The notes under the pieces were generated by a model. It was not told the origin of the DNA. It saw only the letters and a list, made by a program, of their open reading frames with translations, and did not search any database. Shown here piece by piece: positions 27,731 through 36,550 of a DNA stretch of 41,465 nt. Source of the stretch: a virus; the IMG/VR virus record IMGVR_UViG_3300025648_000044, positions 1 through 41,465 of that record, one strand, 5' to 3'. Made by a program: the position numbers and the translations under genes. Numbering within the stretch: the first letter of the stretch is position 1; the number at the start of each line of letters is the position of its first letter.

Positions 27731-28365
27731 TCACGTTCCATGTCCAACCCGACAACCTGGATGCGTTACAGCAGCGCACGGACGCGGCGATCAATGCCGA
27801 TGACGTGGCCGCAGTCGGCGGACGTGCAGCGGCTGGTTTCCTGCGGGATTATCTTTTTAATTTGGACGACGAGCGCCCGAACGCAATGGGCGGCCCGCGC
27901 ACCCATTTTTATGCGGATGCGGCGCGGTCGGTGCAAAACCCGGAAGTGAGCGGTGGCACGGCCACGGTGACCATCAATCATCTGGGCCTCGCCCAGCGGC
28001 TGCTCGGCGGCACGATCACCGCCGGCCACGGTATTTCCAGCAAGACGGGTCTGGCCACGCATTTGATCGCCGTGCCGGCCCGCGCCGAAACGCATGGCAA
28101 AACCCCTGGCGAATTTAACGACCTTGGCTTTGTACCCACGCGACGCGGCGGAATGCTGGTGCAGTTGTTGCAGACCGTCATCACGCGCGGCCGGCGCAAG
28201 GGCGATTTTCACACCACGACGGCCGGCGGCCTGGTGATGTATTGGCTCACGCCGGAAGTGCACCAGAATGCGGATGAAACCGTGCTGCCTTCCGAGCTGG
28301 CGCTCGTCGGCTGCGCGCGTGACGCGATGGAAAATTATATCGACCGGAAACTTTCCAACAATTGA
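27727..28365 (+). CDS. Phage virion morphogenesis protein (Mu gpG-like tail completion)
   Basis: A 212-aa protein with the family pattern VAAVGGRAAAGFLRDYLFNL, DDERPNAMGGPRTHFYADAA and RSVQNPEVSGGTATVTINHL, GLAQRLLGGTI, followed by a C-terminal strand/helix part. Members of this family (PF05069-type) help join heads and tails. The position between the minor head gene and the tail terminator agrees. Starts by ATGA overlap at 27727-27730 and ends one base before the next ATG. Confidence 0.78.
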   Translation: MITFHVQPDNLDALQQRTDAAINADDVAAVGGRAAAGFLRDYLFNLDDERPNAMGGPRTHFYADAARSVQNPEVSGGTATVTINHLGLAQRLLGGTITAGHGISSKTGLATHLIAVPARAETHGKTPGEFNDLGFVPTRRGGMLVQLLQTVITRGRRKGDFHTTTAGGLVMYWLTPEVHQNADETVLPSELALVGCARDAMENYIDRKLSNN

Positions 28366-28366
28366 T

Positions 28367-28861
28367 ATGCCCACCTTTGATAATTTAACCACTGGCATTG
28401 AAACCCGGCTTACCGCCGGGATGGCGGCCCTTAAGGCGCTGCCGGCCGATCTGAAGTTTCCGTGGCGCGGCAATCCTTCACTCACGGATATCGCCGTGCT
28501 GGTCCAGGATGCGGTGGACATCGAGAACAAGATTGACGAGGCTGTTCAAAAAATCGGGATGCTCTGCTTCATCAACATGCCGGGCTTCCGCAATCATGAT
28601 CCGCTGGGCGACCAGGTTAATGCCGTCATCAAGCTCATTGTGGAAGTTGGGGAAGAGCCGATTGTCTGGCGGGATAATCCCTTGACGAAACCCAAAGCCA
28701 AGGATGCGGCGCAAATCGTCGCCGCGTTGTTGCAGGGTTATGTCATCAACGGCTTTGAACCTTTGCGGGTCATGACCGGCGATTTCCAGAAGGACAAAAA
28801 GCGCCAGATTTATTTCGTGACCGTTGAGACCCTGAACATTTTCGACGCGATTTCCGTGTAG
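28367..28861 (+). CDS. Tail terminator protein (Mu gp37/DUF1834-like)
   Basis: A 164-aa protein: MPTFDNLTTGIETRLTAGMA, a mid region DIENKIDEAVQKIGMLCFIN, and strands VNAVIKLIVEVGEEPIVWRD, KRQIYFVTVETLNIFDAISV. Order and alternating alpha/beta pattern match the gp37-like terminator that caps the tail tube. The ATG at 28367 follows the previous stop by one base (TGATATG); an upstream open frame to 28268 is shadow sequence. Confidence 0.65.
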   Translation: MPTFDNLTTGIETRLTAGMAALKALPADLKFPWRGNPSLTDIAVLVQDAVDIENKIDEAVQKIGMLCFINMPGFRNHDPLGDQVNAVIKLIVEVGEEPIVWRDNPLTKPKAKDAAQIVAALLQGYVINGFEPLRVMTGDFQKDKKRQIYFVTVETLNIFDAISV

Positions 28862-28889
28862 CAACCTCAACCAACAACCAAAAAATAAA

Positions 28890-29429
28890 ATGAACTACGT
28901 AGATAAATCAATGGCAGTCGGTGCCGCCATCCTGGTGTTTCCTGAAGGCAACCCGGTGGCCGCCGGCGGAAACTGTTCCAGCGCGGCAATTCCCGATCCG
29001 AACGATCCCGGCTGGATCGACTGGCAGCGTGTCGAGTCCTGGGATTTCTCGCGCAAGGACGCTAAATACGAACCCGTCAAGGATGGCTCCACGGGTAAAC
29101 TCCGTCTCGTCGACGAGGAGGAAACGGACGGCCACAACGAATACAAATTCACGTGCAACGTGCTGAAGGCTTTGTTCTGGCGCGTGTTTTTCCGGGGCGC
29201 GGCCACCAATGCCGCCGGCCAGTTCGATCAGAACAAGGCTTCCAGCCCGCGCTGCTGGATCATCCTCGTCCAAAAGGATGCGCAGGGGAACATCGTGTTT
29301 GCCGCGAACATCTGGGGCCGGATCAAGCTCGATGCGTTGAAGGGCGGCGGCGGCGCGCTCGTCAAGCCGGACATCACCATCACGGAATACGATCTCGCGC
29401 TGCAAACCGCCCAGGTTGGCAGCAATTAA
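28890..29429 (+). CDS. Major tail tube protein
   Basis: A 179-aa protein in the tail-tube slot with a beta-rich pattern: GWIDWQRVESWDFSRKDAKY, DEEETDGHNEYKFTCNVLKA, RCWIILVQKDAQGNIVFAAN, IWGRIKLDALKGGGGALVKP, DITITEYDLALQ. It forms the tube of a long non-contractile tail; no sheath gene of about 400-500 codons is present before it, which distinguishes this phage from Mu. The A-rich leader CAAAAAATAAA replaces a Shine-Dalgarno, consistent with high expression. Confidence 0.75.
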   Translation: MNYVDKSMAVGAAILVFPEGNPVAAGGNCSSAAIPDPNDPGWIDWQRVESWDFSRKDAKYEPVKDGSTGKLRLVDEEETDGHNEYKFTCNVLKALFWRVFFRGAATNAAGQFDQNKASSPRCWIILVQKDAQGNIVFAANIWGRIKLDALKGGGGALVKPDITITEYDLALQTAQVGSN

Positions 29430-29466
29430 GGCGTGATCCCAACCATTAACTTCAACTCTTAAAAAT

Positions 29467-29613
29467 ATGGCCGATCAAATTAAAAACCCGCCTGTCATCC
29501 CGGATAGCCACAAACCCGCCGGCCAACGGCCGGTTAAAGTTCCGGTTGCTCCCGTGGGAACGCCGCCCGCCGGTTCGGTACCGCCCCCGAAAGCAACGCC
29601 CCCGAAACCGTAA
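29467..29613 (+). CDS. Small proline-rich protein (48 aa)
   Basis: A 48-aa frame starting MADQIKNPPVIPDSHKPAGQ; about a third of its residues are Pro, with Lys and Val (VKVPVAPVGTPPAGSVPPPK). The leader CTCTTAAAAAT before the ATG is like those of neighbouring late genes, which supports translation. Such a chain would be unstructured; a tail-tube companion or linker peptide is possible, but nothing is known. Confidence 0.5.
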   Translation: MADQIKNPPVIPDSHKPAGQRPVKVPVAPVGTPPAGSVPPPKATPPKP

Positions 29614-29667
29614 TAACCCAATGGCGCGCGCGGTTCCACGCCGCGCGCGCCTCCTAAAGAATTCCAA

Positions 29668-30861
29668 ATGAAAAAATACTTCCTGACCCTTGGTTTGATT
29701 TTATCGCTGTGTTCGCTCACGGCGTTCGCGGCCAATTTCAGCCTGACCAACAACACGGTTTATCCCGTGTATGCCGCGCTGTATGCCACCAACAGCGCCG
29801 GCCAGGCGGTGTTTTCTCCCCGCAACCTGGTGGGCACCAATTCCGTTTCCGTGCTGACCAATTCCGCGCCGGTCGGTGTGGCCGTGGTCGGCACCAATGC
29901 CGGCAACACGCTGGCGCGGCTCACGCTGTTGACGGCCTTGCCGGCGACGGGCGCAAAGCTGTCGGTTGTGCTCTCGAATTACTCCGCCTGGGCAACTTGG
30001 CCGATCAGCAGCGCCAACAGCCTGGTGTTAAGTTCCAATTCTTCCGGCGGCAATACGAATGTCCCGGTCATCAGCACAAATGCTCCCGGCGGCAGCACTA
30101 ATTCGCCGGTCATCAACACCAATGCTTACAACGGCAACACAAACGCACCGGTCATCGGCACCAATACTTATCACGGCGGCACAAATTCAGCTCCGGTGTT
30201 TATTCCGTTGCCGGTTTCGATTTTTGCCGGGACCAACGCCAACCCGAATGGATTGCTGATCTCCGGATTTGGTTCGCTTTACAACCAGTTCGACGCCGCG
30301 ACTGGCACCAACTATGTCCAGCAATGGGTGAAGCGCACGCGCAGCTCGAGTTCTGGTTGGGTGGTTATTGCCGGCGGGGGTGGCATCACGTCGGTTGTTG
30401 GTGATATCACTAACGGAGTCAGCGGCTCGACGCTCATCCTCAATACAAACTTTCTCGCGGATGCGCCCGGCGACGGCAATCAATACGCCCGCCAGAATGG
30501 AGCATGGAACGTGGTAACCAACTATGTGGACGCGCCGAGTGATGGTTTAATTTATGCGCGCTCGAATGCTATGTGGGTGGCAATCACACAGCCGCCATCA
30601 GTTGTCATATCCATTGATAGTAGTGGAACTATGACGTGGGTTGCCTCTGGTGTTACTGCAACTCAATTCAACGTGTATGAAACCTACGATCAGGATGTAA
30701 ACAACATGGGTTCTTGGTCGCTGGTTGGAACCGGTAACTTTTCCGATGGTTCATATGGTGGACTTCAAACAAATGGCCGCTGGTATATCCTGACACCGAT
30801 TGACGGCTCCAGTAATCCAATCCAGCCATTTAGCAATCAATTCTACTCCTTTGTCCTTTAA
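29668..30861 (+). CDS. Secreted Asn/Thr-rich repeat protein, candidate tail fibre or surface protein
   Basis: A 397-aa protein starting MKKYFLTLGLILSLCSLTAF with a clear Sec signal ending AFA-ANFS. The N-terminal mature part (about 20-125) is beta-rich. Residues 127-178 form an imperfect 14-residue repeat (GGNTNVPVISTNAP, GGSTNSPVINTNAY, NGNTNAPVIGTNTY, then a partial copy). The C-terminal region contains WVVIAGGGGITSVVGDITNG and DGNQYARQNGAWNVVTNYVD, the latter like the GxYARxNxxWxxV segments common in tail-fibre proteins, and a final fibronectin-like part. It sits between tube and chaperone genes. A signal peptide on a virion fibre is unusual; alternatively it is secreted by the lysogen. 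Confidence 0.68.
   Translation: MKKYFLTLGLILSLCSLTAFAANFSLTNNTVYPVYAALYATNSAGQAVFSPRNLVGTNSVSVLTNSAPVGVAVVGTNAGNTLARLTLLTALPATGAKLSVVLSNYSAWATWPISSANSLVLSSNSSGGNTNVPVISTNAPGGSTNSPVINTNAYNGNTNAPVIGTNTYHGGTNSAPVFIPLPVSIFAGTNANPNGLLISGFGSLYNQFDAATGTNYVQQWVKRTRSSSSGWVVIAGGGGITSVVGDITNGVSGSTLILNTNFLADAPGDGNQYARQNGAWNVVTNYVDAPSDGLIYARSNAMWVAITQPPSVVISIDSSGTMTWVASGVTATQFNVYETYDQDVNNMGSWSLVGTGNFSDGSYGGLQTNGRWYILTPIDGSSNPIQPFSNQFYSFVL
30046..30199 (+). repeat. In-frame tandem repeat, 42-base unit
   Basis: Three and a partial fourth copy of a 42-base unit start at 30046, 30088, 30130 and 30172, encoding G-G/N-x-T-N-x-P-V-I-x-T-N-x-x. The copies have diverged at third positions and some residues. Confidence 0.75.
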
Positions 30862-30897
30862 AACCACACCCAAACAACAACCCCGTAAATACAAATT

Positions 30898-31389
30898 ATG
30901 AAAAAACCACTTCTCTTCATCGGCCTCGCGCTTGTCGCGGGGATCACCTCGGCCCAGATATTGCAACCTGTTTTCACCCAGCGGCAGATTAATATCACTG
31001 TCACCAACGCGGTGACGGCCGCCGTCAGCGCGGCGCAGTTCGACGGTATTGTTGCGCTCGCTCAAGCGTCCGGCATTGGCGCGGCCGCGCCCATCCGTTC
31101 GACCAACACGGCTTCGTTCAGCGTCAGTCCTTATGATTCCGTGAACCAGGTCTATCATATCGCTGTCCGCGCCATCGCGCCGGTGAGTCCTGGCACGACG
31201 TTTGTGCCAACCGAGCAGCAGTTCTGCATGACGCCGGCGACCCTGCAAAGTTTTTGCAGCCAGTTGGGCACCGGCACGAATGCTATTGTGTCGCCCATCG
31301 TCATCGGCACGAACAACTTCAACGGCTGTTTCGGATTCAACACCAACCGCACCGAGAACAGTTTCTCGGTCCGCATTCAACTGAAATAA
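30898..31389 (+). CDS. Secreted protein of unknown function in the tail region
   Basis: A 163-aa protein starting MKKPLLFIGLALVAGITSAQ with a Sec signal peptide (cleavage near TSAQ). The mature part has helix/strand alternation (INITVTNAVTAAVSAAQFDG) and strands with three to four Cys (QFCMTPATLQSFC, NGCFGF) that could form disulfides, in line with secretion. The A/T-rich leader AAATACAAATT precedes the ATG. No family is recognised. Confidence 0.6.
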   Translation: MKKPLLFIGLALVAGITSAQILQPVFTQRQINITVTNAVTAAVSAAQFDGIVALAQASGIGAAAPIRSTNTASFSVSPYDSVNQVYHIAVRAIAPVSPGTTFVPTEQQFCMTPATLQSFCSQLGTGTNAIVSPIVIGTNNFNGCFGFNTNRTENSFSVRIQLK

Positions 31390-31393
31390 CGCC

Positions 31394-31855
31394 ATGAAAA
31401 AACTCGACGCCAAAACGGTCACTTTAAACGGCGGGGTCATGCTGACCGTAACCTTTGAACCACTGCTGGACGCCACTGTTCCGCCGCCGGCCGAAATCAA
31501 GATACGCCAGATCCCCGTGCGCGAATACGAAAACGGGTTCTCCTTCGTGAGTGACGAGGCGGCGCTGGTTGGTCTGCTGTGCGGCCGGGACAAAGCCTGG
31601 GCGCTAACGCTCACGCCGGCAGCCTTCGAAGAAATCCTCGAGACCGGGCGGGAGGTGAACGAGAAAGGTTTTTTTTCCTCCTGCCAGCGCCGTATGGAAC
31701 GAATCCAAAAAGAGCAGGCCGCTATGTATGGCGTTATGGCCAGCCTGCCGCCGGAGACACTGAAGCTGGTGATGGCGAAGGGGCAGGAGATGATGTCAGC
31801 CCCATCACCCTTGCCGACTTTATCGCCCGGATCTGTGCCGCCACTGGCCAGATAG
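31394..31855 (+). CDS. Tail assembly chaperone, upstream frame (G-like)
   Basis: A 153-aa frame starting MKKLDAKTVTLNGGVMLTVT, beta-rich at first and helical afterwards (LTLTPAAFEEILETGREVNE, RRMERIQKEQAAMYGVMASL). It stands between tube and tape measure, where tailed phages encode chaperones in two overlapping frames. The last about 18 residues (SAPSPLPTLSPGSVPPLAR) read like out-of-frame sequence of the second ORF, as expected if a fraction of ribosomes shift by -1 near 31.79 kb. A canonical T TTT TTT heptamer in this frame is at 31669-31675. Confidence 0.72.
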   Translation: MKKLDAKTVTLNGGVMLTVTFEPLLDATVPPPAEIKIRQIPVREYENGFSFVSDEAALVGLLCGRDKAWALTLTPAAFEEILETGREVNEKGFFSSCQRRMERIQKEQAAMYGVMASLPPETLKLVMAKGQEMMSAPSPLPTLSPGSVPPLAR

Positions 31856-32034
31856 ACCAGAAACTGGTCACGTCGCAGACGTTGGAATGGTTGCAGCTCG
31901 TCGGCGAGGCGGCGAACCGGCAGCGCACGCAGACGCTCCTGGAAAACACCCTCGCCGCCCGTGGAGGCCAGGTCACGGCTGACGGGTTTAAGGATATCGT
32001 ACGCCGTCTGGAAGCAACGTTGAAAAACAAATGA
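31789..32034 (+). CDS. Tail assembly chaperone, frameshifted extension (T-like)
   Basis: The -1 frame relative to the upstream chaperone encodes a convincing helical protein from about DDVSPITLADFIARICAATG through QKLVTSQTLEWLQLVGEAAN to FKDIVRRLEATLKNK. It has no start codon near its beginning (the frame is open upstream to 31579 but reads as shadow sequence), so it is probably made as a G-T fusion by programmed frameshift. Its stop overlaps the tape-measure ATG (32031-32034). The start given is approximate. Confidence 0.65.
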   Translation, partial: DDVSPITLADFIARICAATGQIDQKLVTSQTLEWLQLVGEAANRQRTQTLLENTLAARGGQVTADGFKDIVRRLEATLKNK

Positions 32035-34520
32035 ACACGACCACGCCGATAAAAATTGTGGTGACAGCGGAGACCGCGCAGGCGGCCGCCGCCTTGCGGA
32101 TGTTCGTGGACAGCGCTGGCAGCGGATTGAAATCCCTCGCGCCTGGTGCAGCCAGCGCCCATGTCGAGCTCACCAAACTGCGCGAGACGTCCATGCTCGC
32201 GCGGGAAAGTTTTCACGCGCTGGAACTGGGGGCGCTTTCCCTGGGCGCGGGCAAACTGCCGATGTTGGGTGAGGCCTTCATGGGCGCGCGGCTGACGATG
32301 AATGGCACGCGCACAGCAGCGATGCTTTTAGGCGTGACGCTTTCGGAAGTGATTTTGCCGTTGGGACTGATCGTCGCCGGCGTCGCGGCCGGCGCGTATG
32401 TCTGGCATGAATGGAACGCCGGTCAACGGGAGGCGGAAAAAGCCGCCAAGGATTTGGGCGAGGCGTGGAAGGCGCTGCCAGGGCTGCTTAAAGAAATTAA
32501 CGACGCGCAAAAAGCGGGACTATTATCGCCAACTGCGGCGAAAAATCTGACCGATATCGCCACGGGTAAAACAAAACTCTACCGCGATTCCGCCGGAAAC
32601 ATCACGCTGAACGCAACCGAAACCATCAAAGGCGGCCAGACAGTGATGCCAATGGATGAAGGCGGCCAGAGCTACCTTGCGCCGGATGAAGTTAAAAACA
32701 ACACCCCGTTGACTCCAGATGAACAGCAGAAGGTGGCGCAAGACAGGAAGGGATTAACCGCCGAGCAGATTGCCGCCCAGTTGCACCTTCATGAACTTGC
32801 GGAGCAGGCCACCAGGGATGAACTGACGGGCATTGAAAAAATCAAGGCGGCCAACCATGAAAAATACCAGAAGCTCCGCGATGAGGCGCAAGCCGCGTAT
32901 GATTTGGTAAGTGCCAGGGAAGGCGGTGTCGGATTGGACACCAATGGTAATAGGGCGAATTTATCCACGGCGTTGAATAAATTCAACCAAGCCGAAGCCA
33001 ATGATAATCTGGAGGCCAGCCGGAAATTTTACGAGGAGCAGGCGCGCAAGCAAACCGAAGCGGTGAAGCAGGCGGAGGAGGAGAAAAAGAAAATTGTCAC
33101 AGCGGAGGAGCAGGCGCTGGCCACTGCACTGGAGGCTTACGCCAACCAGACCACCAACAAGACAAAAGCGTATTGGAACAATGTCTATCAAGCCAAGTAT
33201 GACCAGGCCAAACACGAGCTGGACAATGAGTTGATCTCCGAAACCGAGTTTGAGAAAAAAGTGGCGGACGCGCGGAAGGAACAGATTGCCGGATTAAGGG
33301 AAGCCAATTTAAAACTGGTGGAGGCGCAAAAAGAATCGCTCCAGCTCATGCGCGACCAGTTCGCCGTCGAGCGCGATGCGGTCCAGAATGATTTCCGGCT
33401 CACTAACGAGGAGAAGCGCCAGAAGGAAATCAATCTGCTCATCGCCGAGAAAAAGGCCGTGGATGATTTGATCGCCAGCCTCCGGGAAAAACAGAAGCTC
33501 GATCCCGCCAACGCCGCACCGCTGGAAGGGCCGATTGTCTCCTTGAGCAACGAGAGCCGGGGGCTCGGTAGCCAGCTCGCCAAAAAAAACGACGGCCCGG
33601 ATGTCAACAGTTTTAGCGACAACTTCATCGCCAAAATGACGCAGATGCAAAACAGCATGGGCTCGATGGCGCAGAATCTGGCCGGCGTGTTCAGCTCGGT
33701 GTTTGAAGGCATTGATCAGGGACTCAACCAGTCGCTCACCCATTTCATCCTCTATGGCGGCACGGTGAAACAGTTCATGGGCAGCATCTATAAAAGCCTG
33801 GCGGAATCATTTGCCAGCTCGTTGAGCAAGATGGTGACCGACTGGATCATGCAACACACGGTTATGGCCGTGTGGGACGCCATCTTCGTCAACACATCGC
33901 TGGCAAGGCATGTCGCCGGGGAAACCGCCAAAACCGCAAGCACTGGTGAGCAATCCTTGTTACGCATGATGTGGCACAATCTGGTGACCATCGCGCATAA
34001 TATCGGCGTTGCGTTACGCACCTTGTTTCATATCAGCGGCGAGTCCACGGCCACGACCGCGACGGTTGCTGGTGCCACGACCCGAGTGGCCGCCAACGCG
34101 GCGGTGGCTGGTTCCGGGGCTGCCAGCTCCCAGGCGTCTATTCCCTACATTGGGCCCATTCTGGCGGTGGTGGCGATGGCGGCGATTGTGGCCGCCGTGA
34201 TGGCTGCGTGCGGCGCATTTGAAAAAGGTGGACGTCCCCCGGTCGGTGAACTTGCGCTGGTTGGCGAAGGTGGTCCGGAGCTTTGGGTGCCGGATTCCGC
34301 CGGCACCATTATTCCTGCCGGCGCGACGGCGGCCCTGCTGCAGGGTGGTGGCGCGAAGCGGGTTGGTGGCGGCGGCGATTCCCCGGACAGCAACCGCATC
34401 GTCTCCCACTATATTCATTACGACAAAAGTCAAATGCTTCGCGACATCGAACGCGATCCGGCGCATGAGATTTACGTCGCCAGCGTCGCCGCCAGGACGG
34501 TCAGCAAATTACGAGGATGA
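32031..34520 (+). CDS. Tape measure protein
   Basis: An 829-aa protein, the longest helical gene after the chaperones. The N-terminus (IVVTAETAQAAAALRMFVDS) resembles the start of many tape measures, with hydrophobic segments near 90-120 (AAMLLGVTLSEVILPLGLIV). A long coiled-coil region spans about 330-520 (EEQARKQTEAVKQAEEEKKK). The C-terminal part has further hydrophobic stretches (AVVAMAAIVAAVMAACG) and a Gly-rich end FEKGGRPPVGELALVGEGGP ELWVPDSAG typical of phage tape measures. At about 1.5 angstrom per residue the tail would be of the order of 120 nm. Confidence 0.88.
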   Translation: MNTTTPIKIVVTAETAQAAAALRMFVDSAGSGLKSLAPGAASAHVELTKLRETSMLARESFHALELGALSLGAGKLPMLGEAFMGARLTMNGTRTAAMLLGVTLSEVILPLGLIVAGVAAGAYVWHEWNAGQREAEKAAKDLGEAWKALPGLLKEINDAQKAGLLSPTAAKNLTDIATGKTKLYRDSAGNITLNATETIKGGQTVMPMDEGGQSYLAPDEVKNNTPLTPDEQQKVAQDRKGLTAEQIAAQLHLHELAEQATRDELTGIEKIKAANHEKYQKLRDEAQAAYDLVSAREGGVGLDTNGNRANLSTALNKFNQAEANDNLEASRKFYEEQARKQTEAVKQAEEEKKKIVTAEEQALATALEAYANQTTNKTKAYWNNVYQAKYDQAKHELDNELISETEFEKKVADARKEQIAGLREANLKLVEAQKESLQLMRDQFAVERDAVQNDFRLTNEEKRQKEINLLIAEKKAVDDLIASLREKQKLDPANAAPLEGPIVSLSNESRGLGSQLAKKNDGPDVNSFSDNFIAKMTQMQNSMGSMAQNLAGVFSSVFEGIDQGLNQSLTHFILYGGTVKQFMGSIYKSLAESFASSLSKMVTDWIMQHTVMAVWDAIFVNTSLARHVAGETAKTASTGEQSLLRMMWHNLVTIAHNIGVALRTLFHISGESTATTATVAGATTRVAANAAVAGSGAASSQASIPYIGPILAVVAMAAIVAAVMAACGAFEKGGRPPVGELALVGEGGPELWVPDSAGTIIPAGATAALLQGGGAKRVGGGGDSPDSNRIVSHYIHYDKSQMLRDIERDPAHEIYVASVAARTVSKLRG

Positions 34521-36550
34521 TCCCGCTTGTATTCAACGGCAACAATGTGTTCCTGCTCGACGACTGGCCGGAGTGGGGACGCGGCAATGTGGCGGTCGAT
34601 GCCACCATCCCGGTGGCTTATGAACGCGGCCTCACTGGCAAGGAGACACGGCGCAATACCGGAGACACGTTACGCCTGGCATTGTCATGGACATCATTGT
34701 TGAAAACACCGGTGCAGATCACCAGCCTGCGGAATTCCCTGCAAGCGATCGCCCAGCAACCGGTGCTCTGTCCGTTCTGGCCGGCGCGCTTTGCGCCCGG
34801 TCAAACGCCGCCGGCCACGACGGCGTATTACGTTTTATTTAATGCGGATTACACCTTCAATTCCATCGTGGCCGCCGCCGCCATCGCCGCGCAATCGGCG
34901 GCGCTCATCGCATTTCCGGTGCTGGTTGGAATTTTAACCACATTGCCTGATCCGTCATTGCTGACCTCCACCATCACGCCGGTGGATTTTCTTTTCGCAG
35001 AAAATGACAGCTCCTATCTCACGCCGCCGGCATTTGTGCCGCCGGCCGGCATTGCGGCTGCAGCCGGGGTGCGGCCGCTGTTTCCGTTCGTGGCCAACTG
35101 GGTGACTTCTCCCAAAAGTGGCATGGCGGAATTTGACATTGACCGGGTGCAGATCGGTTCCGGCCGTGGTTTGAGCCAGGTCTATTACAACCAGCGCAAC
35201 CGCCGTCGCGTGCAACAGGATTTGCTGCTGCGGAATGGCGACGCCCTGAACCTGCTTTCCTTCTTCACGCAGATGGGCGGTGAGGCGCAAGGTTTCTGGC
35301 TGCCGGCCAACTTGAAGGAATCGTGGCTCACGGCCGCAGTGCTCGCGACCGACACGGCCTTGCATGTGGATAACGGCGCGGCGCTCGGCACCAATTCTTT
35401 TGTTTGTTTGAACGACGGCCACAACCGTGTGCCGTTGGTGGTTTCTTCCGTGGTGGGCAACCAGTGGAATTTATCCGGCGCGGTCGGCACAGCCTTCGCG
35501 AGTGCCAACACCAATGTCGAGTCGCTCATGCTGGCGCGGTTCGATGAAATAAAGCTCACCTTGAATTTTCTGACGGCCACGGTGGTGAAGGCGTCGCTGC
35601 ACTTCAAGGAATTGCCATGGGAAACGGCGGCGGTCGCGGGTGAGACGATTGGAACGACGATGGGCACGCTGCCATCCACCGCGCAGCTGTATGTGTTGAC
35701 GCTCACGACGCCCGGCGCAGCCACGGTCTGGCGATTTACCAATTTTGAGCGCAATCTCACGAATGGTGGTAATACCTACACCAGCGCACCGATTGAACAT
35801 AATGACATCACCTCCGAGCCAAACCTAAAGCGGCAAAATACGGAGCTGAAGATGCGGAATTTTCCCGGCAACCCGCTGGCGTTGTTTTTCCCATTTCAGT
35901 TGGAGTTTCCAATGACGCTGGATATTTACGAAGCGGATGTGGCCGGCAATGCCGCCAGCAATCTCCGCTGTTATTTTTCCGGCGAAGTCGGTGATGTTGA
36001 TTTGGATGGACCGATCATGCGGGCAAGCTGCAGCACGCTCTCGTGGATTTTTGAACGCGCCACCGCCCGGCGCATTTACCAGCCGGACGACAACTGGAAT
36101 CTTTTTGAGCCGTCCAACGGACTGACCGCCAGCGACTGGCAATGGAATGCCCTGGTGGTGAGTTACAACGCCGCCAGCGCCACGCTGGTCATCGGCACCA
36201 TCGCCGCCAACAACGTCGGAATGAATGGCGCGGCGGTGCTGGTGGCAAATTATTTTGCCGCCGGCTATGTGTCGGTCGTCAGCGCCGGTGGCACCCAATA
36301 TCGCATGGTCGCCGCCAGCACGGCCTTGGCCGGCGGACAAATCATGGTGCACCTTTCCACGCCGCTGGTGAATGCGCCAGCCGTGGGAGACGTGGTGGCC
36401 ATCTTCGCCGGGTATGACGGACAATACGAAACCTTCATCACGAAGTTCGCCGCCGGCAACGGCAAGTTTGGCGGTTTTCCCTTCATGCCGATCGGCAATC
36501 CGTTTGTGATGAAGATCACCCAGAACCCGAATGGAGCAGGCAAGAAATGA
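34517..36550 (+). CDS. Tail tip protein with C-terminal DUF2163-like domain
   Basis: A 677-aa protein. The first about 370 residues form a baseplate-like beta domain (GNNVFLLDDWPEWGRGNVAV; FDIDRVQIGSGRGLSQVYYN). The second half corresponds to DUF2163-type distal tail proteins: WRFTNFERNLTNGGNTYTSA, PIEHNDITSEPNLKRQNTEL, CYFSGEVGDVDLDGPIMRAS and the end KFGGFPFMPIGNPFVMKITQ. The conserved Cys pair of the family near the C-terminus appears to be missing (YQPDDNWNLFEPSNG). Two genes that are often separate seem fused. ATGA overlaps at both ends. Confidence 0.78.
   Translation: MIPLVFNGNNVFLLDDWPEWGRGNVAVDATIPVAYERGLTGKETRRNTGDTLRLALSWTSLLKTPVQITSLRNSLQAIAQQPVLCPFWPARFAPGQTPPATTAYYVLFNADYTFNSIVAAAAIAAQSAALIAFPVLVGILTTLPDPSLLTSTITPVDFLFAENDSSYLTPPAFVPPAGIAAAAGVRPLFPFVANWVTSPKSGMAEFDIDRVQIGSGRGLSQVYYNQRNRRRVQQDLLLRNGDALNLLSFFTQMGGEAQGFWLPANLKESWLTAAVLATDTALHVDNGAALGTNSFVCLNDGHNRVPLVVSSVVGNQWNLSGAVGTAFASANTNVESLMLARFDEIKLTLNFLTATVVKASLHFKELPWETAAVAGETIGTTMGTLPSTAQLYVLTLTTPGAATVWRFTNFERNLTNGGNTYTSAPIEHNDITSEPNLKRQNTELKMRNFPGNPLALFFPFQLEFPMTLDIYEADVAGNAASNLRCYFSGEVGDVDLDGPIMRASCSTLSWIFERATARRIYQPDDNWNLFEPSNGLTASDWQWNALVVSYNAASATLVIGTIAANNVGMNGAAVLVANYFAAGYVSVVSAGGTQYRMVAASTALAGGQIMVHLSTPLVNAPAVGDVVAIFAGYDGQYETFITKFAAGNGKFGGFPFMPIGNPFVMKITQNPNGAGKK

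Noticed and set aside
28367-29429. Tail sheath gene (contractile Mu-type tail)
   Set aside because: No gene of sheath size lies between the tail terminator and tube genes; the tail type is therefore inferred to be non-contractile.
31669-31676. Eight-T run as a disrupting frameshift mutation
   Set aside because: The upstream frame continues to encode a sensible helical region after the run, so the run does not break the gene; it is only a possible slippery site.
34014-34466. Leftward ORF inside the tape-measure gene
   Set aside because: Shadow of the Gly/Ala-rich C-terminal region of the tape measure; no signals for expression.
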